DNA of 64,000 nt from Imperialibacter sp. EC-SDR9 (GCF_902498805.1 NZ_LR701584.1:1-64000); one strand, 5' to 3'. Shown: positions 1-10,989, counted from the first letter of the stretch. Numbers and translations are program-made. The notes: a model not told the origin generated them from the letters alone.

Positions 1-176
1 TAGAAACTGTAAACGATGAACTCAAGAACATCTGTCAAGTCGAACATTCCAGACATAGGTCTTTCGAAAACTTCATCACCAACCTTATTTCAGGATTGAT
101 TGCCTACTCCTTCTTCCCCAAAAAGCCTGCAATCAAATATCAACCCGTCAAAACAAGCCAATTAGCCGCTTTTTAA
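1..176 (+). mobile_element. 3' end of an IS982-family transposase (partial)
   Basis: Reading from base 3 gives 57 codons and a TAA at 174-176. The peptide contains [17 protein letters not shown], then [20 protein letters not shown]. This is the conserved C-terminal end of IS982-family DDE transposases, where the E of the catalytic triad lies upstream and the family ends with an H-x-RHRS block and a hydrophobic LIAYS stretch. The 5' part lies outside the window, so intactness cannot be judged. The right terminal inverted repeat of the element should fall just after 176, inside the tail of the convergent surface-protein gene that ends at 148; the two reading frames overlap by 29 bases. The family call rests on remembered motif similarity, not a search. 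Confidence 0.75.
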
Positions 177-3100
177 AATCGAACTCAGGTTTGTAAGCAA
201 ATACTGCTGGCTCAAAATTGACGCAAGCCTCGTTGGAAAGCGACAATTGGTTATTACCATCGTGTTCAAGCGCCTTCACCCTAAAGCAGTAGGTGAACCC
301 ATCTTCCTGATAAGAAAAATCAAAGCCATTCTCCGTGACAGTCTCCTGTAGTTGAAATTCGCCTCCATCAATCTGCCGCCAAACTTCATAGTGTTTTACA
401 CCATGCTGCCACCCGGCATAGTCGTTCCACATAATAGAACCACTGGTATGATCGTCACTAACGCTGCCAGTTAGCAAAATGCTTTCATGGACACTAGTGG
501 CAATACCCTCTTCGCAATTGGTGTTGGTCTCCAGCCCGTAGGCATAGCTATTGTTCTTTGTCTCCAACAGGCTCCGGTCGAGATATTCGGATTCGCCGTC
601 GGTCAAAGTTGCCAGTAGCCTCCAGGCTGAAGCGACAGGCGAGTTAGTTCTACGGTAAAGAAATTGTGGTTTGTCATATCCTTCAACCGCCGCCAATCCA
701 GTCCAGTCTATTTGAATGGTATTGCCGACCTCTTCACTATGTGTAACCCTGAGGAGCTCAAGTGGTGGAGCTAGCACTGTGATCTGGTTTAACACCCGAG
801 CTTCTGTATTACACAGAATTGTCGAGTCGTAAGCAACCGCTGCCACATCATACACTCCCTGGCATGTGTAAGTGTGCGTTACCTTATCATTAACTGAAAT
901 GCTATCAAGGGTTGTTCCATCGCCAAAATCCCAATTCACAAGTGTGAAAAGTGGATCGGCCTGCAATTGAAAGACCGTTTCCTGTAAAACATACGCCCTC
1001 TCTGGCTTCTGGTCAATGATTACTTTGCCGGAAGGCTCTCGTTGAAGATAAACTTGCAGTGAATCCGAAAAACCGGCGCACAGCGTGTCGGTAGAAGTCA
1101 GTTGTTCGAACCAGAGCCAGCCTGAGCCCGGCTCAAGCCAGTCGATATTTACCTGGTGTTTGCCTTGCCCGCTTGCTATGCTGCCATTCGACACCTGCCA
1201 ATTGTAGGTGGAGCCTTCAGTGAAGTAAGTACTGTAAGGAATGGCCCTCGCACTGCTCACACAAAGACTGTCAGGCCCAAAAGGAGCTTCCGGCTCGAGT
1301 TGAATATTTATTTTAATAGCGAAAACACTTTGTGCACCTGCGCAGCCAAACCTGTTGGTTGCTACCACACCCACAAAAGCAGCATTGGATGTTTGTCCCC
1401 AGTTCACAGATATGCTATCTCCATTGAACGAGTTTACAGTACCACCTTCAACCTTCCAGGTGAGGTCATAGCCCCCGGCATTCTCCACCTTATAAACAAC
1501 ATTGTGCGTATTTGGGCACACCGATCTTGGTCCCAGCACCTCTACACTTGGATAGATAGCGTTGACCAATTTGATACTTGTTTCCTGATTTCCGTTGCCG
1601 CATTCTCCCAGACCTGTAGAAGCAATAAGTCGAATTAAGTATTCTCCGGTGTCGGCGTATTCATGAGTAACTGCTTGTTTGTCGTCACTGATCAAAGTGG
1701 TGCCATCGCCAAAATCCCAAACGTAGTGATCAAACTCAAACTCGCTGACGGGTTCGAAATAAATCGAGGTGGTGGGACACAGACTATCTTTAGCCAATAG
1801 CTGACCAGTAGTGCTTATAATGTTAAAATCTACCTTTAGGTTGCCCAAAGCTGCTCCGGTTGGATATCCAAACGATTCGTTATTACCGTAGCCATACACA
1901 TAAGCAATGAACCCATCACCGCCAGATCGTATAGTGTGATTGCCACCGGATGACTGTAGGGTAGCAAATGAGTAGCCTGGACTTTGAGGTACTTCTGCAA
2001 ACCTGCTGCTGATATCGTTATTATCGAATGTGAGGCTCGCCGTGCTGGATGAAGGTGAAATGATCGTGACTTCGTATTTCGAAATAGTGGCTATTGACGG
2101 AGCATTGAAGGTGATTTTCTTCACGAGTTGTTCATTCGGACTAATCATCACCACAAATGGATCTCCTGTTGTTCCATCGCAACCCTGGCTCAGGCTGAAC
2201 TGAGCCACGGAAACAGGTTTATCGGACTTAACTGAGGTCACCTCTCGTTGAATGAAACTTTTGAACTCTCCCCGAGCCAGCTCATAGGCTACGTTATTAA
2301 CGGTAACATTTGTGCCTTCTTCTGCAGCCAGTACTTTCACCAAGTCGCCGCCCAAACGAGAAGCAAACGGAACGGTGATGTATTCTTTTCCCCAGGTATC
2401 AACCGGATACATCTGGGCAAATAAGTGATCGTGCCCATCGGGATGCTCGCATTGGCCTACTTTGGTATATCGATTACCGCCAAAAACTGCAAAGTTGCTA
2501 CAGGTACCTTCCACCGTGTTCACTGACCGGATGTGGGTGCCCGTAAGGTCGCTTCCAGCCTGCAACTGATACACTTGACCCTGATTCAACGTAACAAGAA
2601 AAGGAGTTCCGGCAGGGTGCGCTCCAATGGCATTCACGCTTGGCGTAATTTCTATTTCTGTGCCATCGCTAACTGCAACGATGAGCAGTTCCGAGTCTGA
2701 GTGAGAATTATTGTCTCTGTTGCCACTTTCCCAATGGGACATGGCAAAATAGTCGCTACCCAATGAGTAAACAGGTAAAATAAGCGCCATATCTGCACTG
2801 TACTGCCTTTTGTTCATAGCATACACGCTCACGTTCTTATCGGTAGTGATATGAATGCCTTTGTTTTGGACTAAGCCAGACCCAAAGGCCATGGCAACAT
2901 TTGCCGGGACGCTTAGAGAAGTGGTGACGCCAGGAATCACAGTAAATTGCAGAGGCTGCCAGCCGCTAATCAGAGGCATGTCTACTATCCCGGACGTAGT
3001 ATCATCGGCGCTGATGTACAATTCGAGGCGAATGGGGTTATTTGGATCCTGAAGCCAATTGTCCATGTAACCAAGCCAAAACTCTTTGCCCTCCGTGGAC

Positions 3101-3180
3101 AATGCTTGGGCGACAAGGTGCCTGTGATTCAGAAGACCTGACAAGAGAATCAAACAGATGATTATCCTTGCTCTATTCAT
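148..3180 (-). CDS. IgGFc-binding/PKD-domain surface protein, probably 3'-truncated
   Basis: 1010 aa with a signal peptide (about residues 1-25, ending near LVAQA). Residues about 30-450 look like the IgGFc-binding N-terminal domain seen in large Bacteroidota surface proteins ([10 protein letters not shown]; repeated calls on how states of the protein are displayed). Two PKD domains follow ([10 protein letters not shown] near 490, [10 protein letters not shown] near 750), with PKD-like/Ig-like segments between them and fibronectin-like strands near the end. Such proteins usually finish in a gliding-type sorting domain recognised by the type IX secretion system. Here the protein stops about 15 residues after a NFEPAVF sequence, where that domain normally begins, and the last codons lie in transposase DNA. 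I infer that an IS insertion removed the sorting domain, so secretion may be impaired. Function otherwise unknown, probably adhesion or cell-surface display. Confidence 0.85.
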   Translation of the reverse strand: MNRARIIICLILLSGLLNHRHLVAQALSTEGKEFWLGYMDNWLQDPNNPIRLELYISADDTTSGIVDMPLISGWQPLQFTVIPGVTTSLSVPANVAMAFGSGLVQNKGIHITTDKNVSVYAMNKRQYSADMALILPVYSLGSDYFAMSHWESGNRDNNSHSDSELLIVAVSDGTEIEITPSVNAIGAHPAGTPFLVTLNQGQVYQLQAGSDLTGTHIRSVNTVEGTCSNFAVFGGNRYTKVGQCEHPDGHDHLFAQMYPVDTWGKEYITVPFASRLGGDLVKVLAAEEGTNVTVNNVAYELARGEFKSFIQREVTSVKSDKPVSVAQFSLSQGCDGTTGDPFVVMISPNEQLVKKITFNAPSIATISKYEVTIISPSSSTASLTFDNNDISSRFAEVPQSPGYSFATLQSSGGNHTIRSGGDGFIAYVYGYGNNESFGYPTGAALGNLKVDFNIISTTGQLLAKDSLCPTTSIYFEPVSEFEFDHYVWDFGDGTTLISDDKQAVTHEYADTGEYLIRLIASTGLGECGNGNQETSIKLVNAIYPSVEVLGPRSVCPNTHNVVYKVENAGGYDLTWKVEGGTVNSFNGDSISVNWGQTSNAAFVGVVATNRFGCAGAQSVFAIKINIQLEPEAPFGPDSLCVSSARAIPYSTYFTEGSTYNWQVSNGSIASGQGKHQVNIDWLEPGSGWLWFEQLTSTDTLCAGFSDSLQVYLQREPSGKVIIDQKPERAYVLQETVFQLQADPLFTLVNWDFGDGTTLDSISVNDKVTHTYTCQGVYDVAAVAYDSTILCNTEARVLNQITVLAPPLELLRVTHSEEVGNTIQIDWTGLAAVEGYDKPQFLYRRTNSPVASAWRLLATLTDGESEYLDRSLLETKNNSYAYGLETNTNCEEGIATSVHESILLTGSVSDDHTSGSIMWNDYAGWQHGVKHYEVWRQIDGGEFQLQETVTENGFDFSYQEDGFTYCFRVKALEHDGNNQLSLSNEACVNFEPAVFAYKPEFDFKKRLIGLF

Positions 3181-3245
3181 TTTTCAAAATCCCCATTTTA
3201 CAGTATAATAAGATGGGGTATATGGCAGCTTGCAAATAGAACAAG

Positions 3246-4472
3246 TTAGAACCTCGCCGCCATTAATAAATTTAAATCTTTGTACTTAAGATTGAACTTG
3301 CGGGCAAGATGAGGGTTGGTGAGGCTTCCCTTGAAGGTATATACGCCTTTCATGAACCACTTGTGAGTAAATATCATGTCGCCAACGCCCCCCACTTCGG
3401 CTATTTGCATCAACACCGGAGTGAATATATTGCTGAGCGCTGTTGAAGCAGTTCTGGCCACCCTGGAAGCGATATTGGGCACGCAGTAGTGAATAACTCC
3501 GTGTTTTCTAAAAACCGGATCGTTGTGAGTTGTTAATTCGGCTGTTTCTATGCAGCCCCCCTGATCAATAGTCACATCAATGATGATAGAATCTTGTTTC
3601 ATCTCCATCACCATTTCTTCAGTCACCACGCATTTGTTCCTCCCCTTCTCGACTCTCATGGCCCCAATGACCACATCGGCATTTTTCAGGGCTGTCAGCA
3701 AAGTGGCATGATCGAGGGTAGACGTGTACACCTGCTGGCCAAGGGCATGCTTTACACGCCGTAACTTATAAATATGGTTGTCGAAAATTTGAATATCCGC
3801 TCCAAGACCGAGTGCAGCTCTTGCGGCATGCTCTGCTACCGTTCCCGACCCCAGGATAACTACCTGTGTGGGTGGCACGCCCGTAATGCCTCCGACAACT
3901 ACTCCCTGCCCCCCATTCACATTGCTGAGGTACTCCGCTGCTATGAGCATGACTGTGCTGCCCGCAATTTCACTCATGGCCCTTACCAACGGCAGCCCAC
4001 CTACTTTGTCTTCAATTAGCTCGTAGGCCAGGGCAGTTACTTTCTTTTCGTTGAGTGCGTTGATGAAATGAGCCGACTGACGCCCTGTTTGAATGGCAGA
4101 AAACAGCGTTTGACCGCTTTTCATGTAGCTAATCTCCTCCGACATGGGTGGCTCCACTTTGAGCATAATGTCGGCTGAATAAACTTCTTTGGCAGAATAA
4201 ACAATTTTTGCGCCAGCCTCGCTATAGTCCTTATCAAGGAATTTGGCAGCTTTTCCTGCGCCGGTCTCTACCCAAACCTCGTGACCTCCGGCTGCTAAAA
4301 CAGCTACTGAGGATGGCTTCAGCGCCACTCTATTCTCCTGAAGCGACCGCTCACGGGGGATGCCTATAAAAAGGGATTTATCGCCCTCTCTTACCTTCAG
4401 AAGTGATTCCTGCGGATACAGGGATTGTTCTTTCGCTAGTTCCTCCACTTCCTTTCGGTACTTGTCAGCCAT
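3246..4472 (-). CDS. ald: Alanine dehydrogenase-like NAD(P)-dependent oxidoreductase
   Basis: 408 aa, the usual length of the AlaDH/PNT family. An N-terminal AlaDH/PNT domain carries IGIPRE and ENRVAL motifs and the substrate-binding lysine region MLKVEPP. A Rossmann domain follows with VVILGSGTVAEHAA and an acidic D that would bind the ribose of NAD. The family oxidatively deaminates L-alanine to pyruvate and ammonia. Oddly, where characterised enzymes have a catalytic histidine in an FTFLH-type motif, this protein reads LFSAIQTG, so the true substrate may differ; I recall a similar change in other Bacteroidota members. Last gene of the porX-tsaE-ald run; its start overlaps tsaE by 8 bases. 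Confident of the family, less so of the substrate. Confidence 0.85.
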   Translation of the reverse strand: MADKYRKEVEELAKEQSLYPQESLLKVREGDKSLFIGIPRERSLQENRVALKPSSVAVLAAGGHEVWVETGAGKAAKFLDKDYSEAGAKIVYSAKEVYSADIMLKVEPPMSEEISYMKSGQTLFSAIQTGRQSAHFINALNEKKVTALAYELIEDKVGGLPLVRAMSEIAGSTVMLIAAEYLSNVNGGQGVVVGGITGVPPTQVVILGSGTVAEHAARAALGLGADIQIFDNHIYKLRRVKHALGQQVYTSTLDHATLLTALKNADVVIGAMRVEKGRNKCVVTEEMVMEMKQDSIIIDVTIDQGGCIETAELTTHNDPVFRKHGVIHYCVPNIASRVARTASTALSNIFTPVLMQIAEVGGVGDMIFTHKWFMKGVYTFKGSLTNPHLARKFNLKYKDLNLLMAARF

Positions 4473-4893
4473 ATGTCTCGAGCAAAATCTTCCGTTGGTT
4501 TCCTGACACTAAGATAAGGGTAATTTTGAGGTATTCTTCGGGCAGCAACGAGGGAATTTTAGAAGGCCACTCGACGAAACAATAATTCCCCGAATAAAAA
4601 TACTCATCTACACCAATATCAGCCGCCTCCGACTCAGACTTGATCCGATAAAAATCAAAGTGATAAATAGTCTCCCCTTCAGTGTTTTCGTATTCATTCA
4701 CGATCGAAAAAGTCGGGCTATTCACATTGTCAACCACTTTCAGTTGCACGCAAATTTCTTTAATAAGTGTGGTTTTGCCGGTGCCCAACTCGCCCTCAAG
4801 AATCCACACCTTATTTTTGCCTGCCAGTCCAATGATTTGACTGGCAATCTCCGGAAGCTGAGAAATATCCTCACAAAACAATTCTGTAGTCAA
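4465..4893 (-). CDS. tsaE: tRNA t6A synthesis ATPase TsaE
   Basis: 142 aa, normal for the family. A Walker A GELGTGKTTL lies near residue 35, followed by the characteristic NSPTFSIVNEY switch motif and HFDFYRI near residue 90. TsaE is a small P-loop ATPase that works with TsaB and TsaD to place threonylcarbamoyl on A37 of ANN-reading tRNAs, in the cytoplasm. It starts one base after the porX stop and overlaps ald by 8 bases, which points to one transcript with coupled translation. Placement next to porX is common in Bacteroidota as I recall it. Confidence 0.95.
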   Translation of the reverse strand: MTTELFCEDISQLPEIASQIIGLAGKNKVWILEGELGTGKTTLIKEICVQLKVVDNVNSPTFSIVNEYENTEGETIYHFDFYRIKSESEAADIGVDEYFYSGNYCFVEWPSKIPSLLPEEYLKITLILVSGNQRKILLETYG

Positions 4894-4894
4894 C

Positions 4895-6454
4895 TCAGCC
4901 TCCCTTGGGTGTCAGGTAAATAATAGGAATGATCATTTCTTCGAGCGAAACACCTCCGTGCTGGAAGGTATCCTTGTAAAAATTCACATAGTAATTATAA
5001 TTGTTAGGATAGGCGAAGAAATAATCCTCTACAGCAAAAACGTAAGAAGTAGAAACATTCACCTTCGGCAGGAACATCTCTTCAGGCTTTTTGGCGACAA
5101 ACACATCCTGCCCATCGTATCCAAGATTCTTGCCTTGCTTGTAGCGCAGGTTAGTATTGGTGTTTTTATCGCCAACAATCTTGAAAGGCCTTTTCACCCT
5201 GACCGTGCCGTGGTCGGTTGTAATAATTGTCCTGCACTTCTTTTCAGAAATCTTTTTTAATGCATCCAAAAGAGGTGAGTGTTCAAACCATGATTTGGTA
5301 ATAGAGCGGTAAGCTGCCTCATCAGGAGCCAGTTCTCTGATCATTTCCAGGTCAGTGCGGGCGTGCGACAGCATGTCTACAAAATTATAGACGATCACAT
5401 TAAGGTCGTTATTCATCAGGTTGTTGAAATTGTCCAACAAATGCTTGCCCTGATTTACATGGATTATCTTGTGATACGATGACTTAATATTCAACCTGTT
5501 GCGCTGAATTTGCCGTTTCAAAAAATCCTCTTCATGATTGTTTTTCCCGTCATCGGTATCTTCTCCCACCCAAAGATCAGGGTGATGTTTTTCCATTTCA
5601 CTCGGCAGCATACCAGAAAATATCGCATTGCGGGCATAGGCTGTGGTTGTGGGGAGAATAGAAAAATAAGTTTCCTTCTCTTTAATATTAAAGTATTGAG
5701 AAATGACAGGCTCTAATATCTCCCATTGGTCATACCTAAGGTTGTCTATCACAATAAAAAACAACGGGTCATTTTCTTTTAGCTGAGGAAATACCTTTTT
5801 CTTCATGAGCTGATGTGAAAGCATTGGCTTTTTGGACTCTGGATCGTTAAGCCAGTCCTTATAGTAGTCGGCTATGAACTTCGTAAAGTTTTTGCTCGCT
5901 TCCGCTTTTTGCATTTCGAGGACCTCAGCCATGCTTTTGTCTTCTGTATTTTCTATTTCCAACTCCCAATACACCAGCTTCTTGTACACTTCCACCCACT
6001 CCTCGTAGTCCATGTGCTCACTGAAAGCCATACTTATGTTCCGAAAGTCCTGCTGATAACTTTGGTTAGTATGCTCGCTTACCAGCCTGCGGTTATCGAG
6101 GATTTTCTTGACAGACAGAAGGATTTGATTTGGATTAAGTGGCTTGATAAGATAGTCGGCGATTTTTGCTCCTATCGCTCCCTCCATAATCTCTTCCTCT
6201 TCACTCTTGGTAATCATCACCACGGGAAGACTTGGATGCGTCGATTTGATATAACTCAACGTTTCCAGCCCCGTCATTCCTGGCATGTTTTCATCGAGGA
6301 ACACAATATCAAAATCGTTATGATCGCATTGATCCAACGCATCTGCACCACTAATCACCGGTGTGACTTTGTATCCCTTGCTTTCAAGAAATAAGATGTG
6401 AGGTTTAAGCAGGTCTATTTCGTCATCGGCCCAAAGAATGGAATATTTTTGCAT
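4895..6454 (-). CDS. porX: PorX-type response regulator with PglZ domain
   Basis: 519 aa. The N-terminal receiver domain (about 1-125) has the acidic pair ADDE, phosphoacceptor Asp in FLDENMPG, the conserved T/S (MITKS) and Lys in IKPLNP. A helical linker follows, then a C-terminal PglZ domain of the alkaline phosphatase superfamily (about 200-510), with FIVIDNLRYDQW, a Thr-rich TTTAYARNAIFSG and a metal-site TTDHGT. PorX is the regulator of the PorX/PorY two-component system of type IX secretion, and the PglZ part of characterised PorX has phosphodiesterase activity on oligonucleotides. The presence of porX implies a T9SS in this organism, in line with the surface protein at 148-3180. First gene of the minus-strand run; divergent from the HD gene. 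Confidence 0.93.
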   Translation of the reverse strand: MQKYSILWADDEIDLLKPHILFLESKGYKVTPVISGADALDQCDHNDFDIVFLDENMPGMTGLETLSYIKSTHPSLPVVMITKSEEEEIMEGAIGAKIADYLIKPLNPNQILLSVKKILDNRRLVSEHTNQSYQQDFRNISMAFSEHMDYEEWVEVYKKLVYWELEIENTEDKSMAEVLEMQKAEASKNFTKFIADYYKDWLNDPESKKPMLSHQLMKKKVFPQLKENDPLFFIVIDNLRYDQWEILEPVISQYFNIKEKETYFSILPTTTAYARNAIFSGMLPSEMEKHHPDLWVGEDTDDGKNNHEEDFLKRQIQRNRLNIKSSYHKIIHVNQGKHLLDNFNNLMNNDLNVIVYNFVDMLSHARTDLEMIRELAPDEAAYRSITKSWFEHSPLLDALKKISEKKCRTIITTDHGTVRVKRPFKIVGDKNTNTNLRYKQGKNLGYDGQDVFVAKKPEEMFLPKVNVSTSYVFAVEDYFFAYPNNYNYYVNFYKDTFQHGGVSLEEMIIPIIYLTPKGG

Positions 6455-6478
6455 AGTGGCTTTACTTTAAGAAGCTGA

Positions 6479-7744
6479 GTGATCAATTTACACCCAAAAT
6501 TCAGTACAACTAGTTTGAACAAAAAGAAAATAATAAACGATCCGGTATACGGTTTTATCACCATACAAAGCGATCTGATTTTTGATATTATCCAACACCC
6601 TTACTTTCAGCGGTTAAGAAGAATCAAACAGCTCGGGTTGAGTGACTTTGTTTACCCGGGAGCACTGCATACCAGGTTTCATCATGCGTTGGGCGCCATG
6701 CATTTAATGACCATTACCCTCGACAACCTGAGGAGCAAAGGTCACGAAATTTCTCCAGAAGAATACGAAGCGGCGCTGATTGCCATTTTACTTCATGATA
6801 TCGGCCACGGCCCTTTTTCGCATACGCTGGAGTTTAGCTTAATGAATGGCATCGGTCATGAGCACATATCCGTTCTTCTTATCAGTAAGCTTAACGAGTA
6901 TTTTGAAGGAAAGCTTACTCTTGCCTTCGAAATTTTCAAGAATAAATACCATCGCACCTTTTTTAACCAACTGGTTGCAAGTCAACTTGACATAGATCGG
7001 CTTGACTACCTGAAAAGAGATAGCTTTTTCACGGGAGTTTCCGAAGGTACCATTGGCGCTGACCGAATCATCAAGATGCTCGACATCCGGGATGGGCAGT
7101 TAGTAGTGGAAGAAAAAGGCATTTACAGTATTGAAAATTTTCTGAGTGCAAGACGGCTCATGTACTGGCAGGTATATCTTCACAAAACCTCAGTGGCGTC
7201 GGAAAAAATGATGATTCAGCTCATTAAACGAGCCAAGTGGCTGGTGCAAAACGGCACATCTATTAAAGCGACACCAGCCTTCAGCATTTTTCTCGAAAGA
7301 AACATCGCACTAAAAGATCTTCAGGACGACCCCGATCTCCTTGATGTTTTTGCGTCCCTCGACGACTACGACATTTGGGGCTCTGTGAAATTCTGGGTCA
7401 GTTACGAGGATAAAGTGCTGAGCATGCTCTCCACCATGCTGCTGCAACGGAAGCTATTCCAGATCGTGATGTCGGGTGATAAAATTAATGACTCGATAGC
7501 AAATGGATTGAAGGTGAAAATTCAATCTCAGTTGGGTGTGAACGAGGACGAAGCCAACTACTTTATCGGCAAGGGAAGCATCAGCAACAAAGCGTATATT
7601 GCTGAAGGGCAAACCATCAATATTTTAACCAAAGCAGGGCAAATTGTCGATGTTGCCACTGCGTCGGACCTCCCAAACATCAAGGCCATGAGCAAAATCG
7701 TAACTAAACACTATCTATGCTGGCCCAAAATTGTATCTTTGTAA
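6479..7744 (+). CDS. HD-domain phosphohydrolase
   Basis: 421 aa from a GTG at 6479; a TTG at 6515 gives the start MNKKKIINDPVYGF that homologs usually have, so the first 12 residues may not be real. The HD domain shows TRFHHALGAMH (first His) and LLHDIGHGPFSHTLE (HD pair), with further family motifs SQLDIDRLDYLKRDSFFTGV. It belongs with dNTP triphosphohydrolase-like HD proteins (YdhJ/SAMHD1-like), whose substrate here is unknown. Only 24 bases separate it from divergent porX, so a porX promoter must overlap its 5' end, which also favours the later start. It leads into the lpx genes, 25 bases before lpxD. Confidence 0.9.
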   Translation: MINLHPKFSTTSLNKKKIINDPVYGFITIQSDLIFDIIQHPYFQRLRRIKQLGLSDFVYPGALHTRFHHALGAMHLMTITLDNLRSKGHEISPEEYEAALIAILLHDIGHGPFSHTLEFSLMNGIGHEHISVLLISKLNEYFEGKLTLAFEIFKNKYHRTFFNQLVASQLDIDRLDYLKRDSFFTGVSEGTIGADRIIKMLDIRDGQLVVEEKGIYSIENFLSARRLMYWQVYLHKTSVASEKMMIQLIKRAKWLVQNGTSIKATPAFSIFLERNIALKDLQDDPDLLDVFASLDDYDIWGSVKFWVSYEDKVLSMLSTMLLQRKLFQIVMSGDKINDSIANGLKVKIQSQLGVNEDEANYFIGKGSISNKAYIAEGQTINILTKAGQIVDVATASDLPNIKAMSKIVTKHYLCWPKIVSL

Positions 7745-7769
7745 CACAGAAATTTGAGGCCCATTTCGC

Positions 7770-8828
7770 ATGGAATTTACCCTGGCACAAATCGCTCACA
7801 TCCTTGGTGGGGAGCTAAAAGGCAACGGTCAAGTAAAAGTAAACAGAGTAGGCAAAATTGAAGAGGGTGGCGAAGGGGCAATTACCTTTTTGTCTAATCC
7901 TAAATATGAGCCTTTCATCTACAAGACCACAGCATCGGCTGTGATCGTGAGCAAAGGCTTTCAACCAAAGGGCGAAATTTCGGCCGGTCTAATCCTTGTC
8001 GACGATCCATACTTAAGTTTTACAGCACTGCTGGAAGAGTACCATAAATTGGTCAGCTTTCAAAAATCGGGGGTTGAGCAACCATGCTTTTTTGCTGACA
8101 CAGCCGCTGAAGGAAAAAACACCTACAGAGGGGCCTTCTCTTATGTCGGAAAAAATGTCAGGCTTGGTGACAATGTAAAAGTCTATCCAAATACCTACAT
8201 AGGCGACGATGTCACCATTGGCAACAACACCATTATATATGCAGGCGTAAAAATCTACTCCAGAACAAAAATTGGGAATTACTGCACCATCCATTCAGGT
8301 GCTGTGATTGGCAGCGACGGGTTTGGATTTGCTCCTCAGGCCGATGGTAGCTACAAAACAATTCCACAAGTGGGGAATGTGGTGCTGGAAGACCATGTAA
8401 GCATTGGTGCCAACACCACCATTGACTGCGCCACTTTTGATTCAACGATCATCAGGGAGGGCGTGAAGCTCGATAACCTTGTTCAAATAGGGCATAATGT
8501 GGAAATAGGGAAACACACTGTCATTGCTTCTCAAACTGGCATTTCCGGGTCTTCGAAAGTTGGCGAATACAGCATGATTGGCGGGCAGGTAGGGCTTGCA
8601 GGGCATATTCAACTTGGGGCCAGGACTAAAATCGCCGCACAATCGGGCATCAACAAGTCTATCAAAGAAGAAGGAAAAATCCTTTTTGGTAGCCCGGCAT
8701 TTGATCATTTACAGTACATGAAGTCCGCTATGCTTTTCAAAAGACTTCCTGAACTAAACCAGAAGATCAGAGAACTTGAAGAAAAAATTATAAATTTGAC
8801 GTCGCTAAAGACAGACGATGAACATTAG
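7770..8828 (+). CDS. lpxD: UDP-3-O-(3-hydroxyacyl)glucosamine N-acyltransferase
   Basis: 352 aa. It transfers a 3-hydroxyacyl chain from ACP to the amine of UDP-3-O-acylglucosamine, the third step of lipid A synthesis. The N-terminal uridine-binding domain (about 1-100, ITFLSNPKY) is followed by a left-handed beta-helix of hexapeptide repeats ([13 protein letters not shown] and many more) and a C-terminal helical arm. The catalytic His region reads [12 protein letters not shown]; the GSDGFGFAP block is typical of LpxD. It overlaps the next gene by 11 bases, so the lpx genes are co-transcribed. Confidence 0.96.
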   Translation: MEFTLAQIAHILGGELKGNGQVKVNRVGKIEEGGEGAITFLSNPKYEPFIYKTTASAVIVSKGFQPKGEISAGLILVDDPYLSFTALLEEYHKLVSFQKSGVEQPCFFADTAAEGKNTYRGAFSYVGKNVRLGDNVKVYPNTYIGDDVTIGNNTIIYAGVKIYSRTKIGNYCTIHSGAVIGSDGFGFAPQADGSYKTIPQVGNVVLEDHVSIGANTTIDCATFDSTIIREGVKLDNLVQIGHNVEIGKHTVIASQTGISGSSKVGEYSMIGGQVGLAGHIQLGARTKIAAQSGINKSIKEEGKILFGSPAFDHLQYMKSAMLFKRLPELNQKIRELEEKIINLTSLKTDDEH

Positions 8829-10212
8829 GCAGCAAACCGTAAAAGAGAAAGTAACCGTTTCAGGCGTAGGCTTACACACAGGCGTCCATACCACGATGAC
8901 ATTTGTGCCAGCTCCACCCAACCACGGCATAAAGTTTCAAAGGGTAGACCTTGAAGATCAACCAACTATCGATGCCGATGCTGACTTAGTTGTCGATGTT
9001 TCCCGTGGCACTACCCTGGAACAAAACGGCGCCAGGGTGAGCACAACCGAGCATGCTTTAGCTGCTTTGGTGGGCCTGGAGATAGACAACGTGTTGATCC
9101 AGCTTGATGGCCCCGAAGTGCCGATTATGGACGGAAGTGCGTTGCTGTTTGTAGAAGCGATTCAAAGAGTAGGAGTTGAAGAGCAAAATGCTCAACGAAA
9201 CTTTTTCGAGGTGCCGGAAAGCATCTTCTACAGAGACAAAACCAATGAAATAGAGATTGCTGCTCTCCCGCTCGACGATTACAGGGTGACTGTGATGGTC
9301 GACTACAACTCGCCTGTTCTGGGAAGCCAGCATGCTACATTGACGAATGTGGGCGAGTTTGCCACTGAGATTGCTTCATGCCGCACGTTCTGCTTTTTGC
9401 ATGAACTTGAAACGCTGCATAAAAACAACCTCATCAAAGGTGGCGACCTTAGCAATGCGATTGTGGTAGTAGACAGGGTAGTTGAAGAACACGAACTCGA
9501 TAGCCTTGCAAAGCTTCTTGGCAAGCCCAAGGTACAGGTGAAAAAAGAAGGCATTCTCAACAACGTTGACCTGAGATATAAAAACGAGCCCGCCAGACAC
9601 AAACTGCTGGATGTAATGGGAGACCTTGCCCTTGTCGGCCGTCCCATTAAGGCCCAGATTTTGGCTGCCAGACCAGGTCACGCTGCCAATGTAGCTTTTG
9701 CAAAGAAGCTCAAGAAAGTAATGCAGAGCTCTACCAACGACGGCGTGCCTTACTACGACCCAAAAATACCTCCTGTATTAGACATCAATAAGATTACTAA
9801 CATACTTCCGCATCGGTATCCCTTCCTTTTGATCGACAAAATATTTCATTTGGATGAGAAGTGGGTAGCAGGCGTGAAAAATGTAACCTACAACGAGCCC
9901 TTCTTCCAGGGTCATTTTCCTGGCAATCCGGTAATGCCCGGGGTGCTTCAGGTAGAGGCAATGGCACAAATAGGTGGTATATTGGTACTGAACACCGTGC
10001 CCGATCCCGAAAACTACTGGACTTACTTTTTGGGGATCGAAGGCTTCAGATTCAGAAAAATGGTGCTTCCTGGTGACACCCTGGTAATTCGTTGCGAACT
10101 TTTGGCACCTATCAAAAGAGGAATTGCCAAAATGAGAGGCGAAGCCTATGTTGGCTCCAACCTGGTTTGTGAAGGTGCAATGACCGCCAGCATAGTTAGA
10201 AAAGACGTATGA
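8818..10212 (+). CDS. lpxC: Fused LpxC deacetylase / FabZ dehydratase
   Basis: 464 aa, a natural fusion typical of Bacteroidota. Residues about 1-310 are LpxC, the zinc UDP-3-O-acyl-GlcNAc deacetylase that commits carbon to lipid [11 protein letters not shown] carries the catalytic Glu and a zinc His, [12 protein letters not shown] gives the second His and the Asp, and ARPGHAANV the catalytic His. Residues about 320-464 are FabZ, the 3-hydroxyacyl-ACP dehydratase, with [13 protein letters not shown] and the active His/Glu helix in [17 protein letters not shown]. The fusion couples the two enzymes that compete for 3-hydroxyacyl-ACP. It overlaps lpxD by 11 bases and lpxA by 4 (ATGA). Confidence 0.97.
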   Translation: MNIRQQTVKEKVTVSGVGLHTGVHTTMTFVPAPPNHGIKFQRVDLEDQPTIDADADLVVDVSRGTTLEQNGARVSTTEHALAALVGLEIDNVLIQLDGPEVPIMDGSALLFVEAIQRVGVEEQNAQRNFFEVPESIFYRDKTNEIEIAALPLDDYRVTVMVDYNSPVLGSQHATLTNVGEFATEIASCRTFCFLHELETLHKNNLIKGGDLSNAIVVVDRVVEEHELDSLAKLLGKPKVQVKKEGILNNVDLRYKNEPARHKLLDVMGDLALVGRPIKAQILAARPGHAANVAFAKKLKKVMQSSTNDGVPYYDPKIPPVLDINKITNILPHRYPFLLIDKIFHLDEKWVAGVKNVTYNEPFFQGHFPGNPVMPGVLQVEAMAQIGGILVLNTVPDPENYWTYFLGIEGFRFRKMVLPGDTLVIRCELLAPIKRGIAKMRGEAYVGSNLVCEGAMTASIVRKDV

Positions 10213-10988
10213 TCCACCCGCTAGCATATGTTCATCCTGAAGCCAAGGTAGGGCCCAATGTAACCATTGAGCCCTTCGCTGTGATCCATCACAATGTGGA
10301 GATTGGCGAGGGCACCTGGATTGGCTCACATGCGGTAATTTACGAGGGGGCCCGGATTGGCAAAAACGTAAAGATATTCAACGGTGCCTCTATTTCTACA
10401 GTTCCTCAGGATCTTAAATTCAAAGGCGAATCAACTGAGACCTTTATAGGTGACGGCACGTCCATAAGAGAATTTGTCACTATTAGCCGGGGCACAAGCG
10501 ACAAGCTAAAGACTGTGGTGGGCAGCGACTGCCTGATAATGGCCTATGCCCACGTGGCCCACGATTGCACTATCGGCAATAACTGTATTCTTGGAAACTC
10601 AGTGCAAATAGCCGGGCATGTGGTGATTGATGACTGGGCCATTATTAGTGGAACTACGGCCGTTCACCAGTTTTCCAGAATCGGCTCTCACGTGATGGTA
10701 TCAGGAGGTTCTCTGGTCAGAAAGGACATCCCCCCATTTACTACGGCAGGCAGAGAGCCTTTAAGTTTTTGCGGCATTAACTCTGTAGGTCTTCGCAGAA
10801 GAGGGTTCAGTAACGAAAAAATCAACGAAATACAGGACATCTATCGCTATATCTATTTCAGAGGCCTCAATCACTCCAAAGCCATTGAACTGATTCTTGC
10901 TGAAACTCCTCATTCCAATGAAAGGGATCAGATCGTTGATTTTATCAAATCCTCAGAACGAGGAATAATGAAGGGTTTTGCTGTCTGA
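10209..10988 (+). CDS. lpxA: UDP-GlcNAc O-acyltransferase
   Basis: 259 aa, normal length. It performs the first lipid A step, acylating the 3-OH of UDP-GlcNAc from 3-hydroxyacyl-ACP. The left-handed beta-helix is built of hexapeptides from residue 1 ([14 protein letters not shown]), with catalytic His in [12 protein letters not shown] and the family motif [12 protein letters not shown]-terminal helical domain starts near [11 protein letters not shown]. Its ATG overlaps the stop of the lpxC-fabZ fusion as ATGA. Confidence 0.97.
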   Translation: MIHPLAYVHPEAKVGPNVTIEPFAVIHHNVEIGEGTWIGSHAVIYEGARIGKNVKIFNGASISTVPQDLKFKGESTETFIGDGTSIREFVTISRGTSDKLKTVVGSDCLIMAYAHVAHDCTIGNNCILGNSVQIAGHVVIDDWAIISGTTAVHQFSRIGSHVMVSGGSLVRKDIPPFTTAGREPLSFCGINSVGLRRRGFSNEKINEIQDIYRYIYFRGLNHSKAIELILAETPHSNERDQIVDFIKSSERGIMKGFAV

Positions 10989-10989
10989 C

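Noticed and set aside
3191-3218. CCCCAT/ATGGGG inverted repeat between ald and the surface protein
   Set aside because: Six-base stem with a 16-base loop and no T run on either strand. Too weak to call a terminator.
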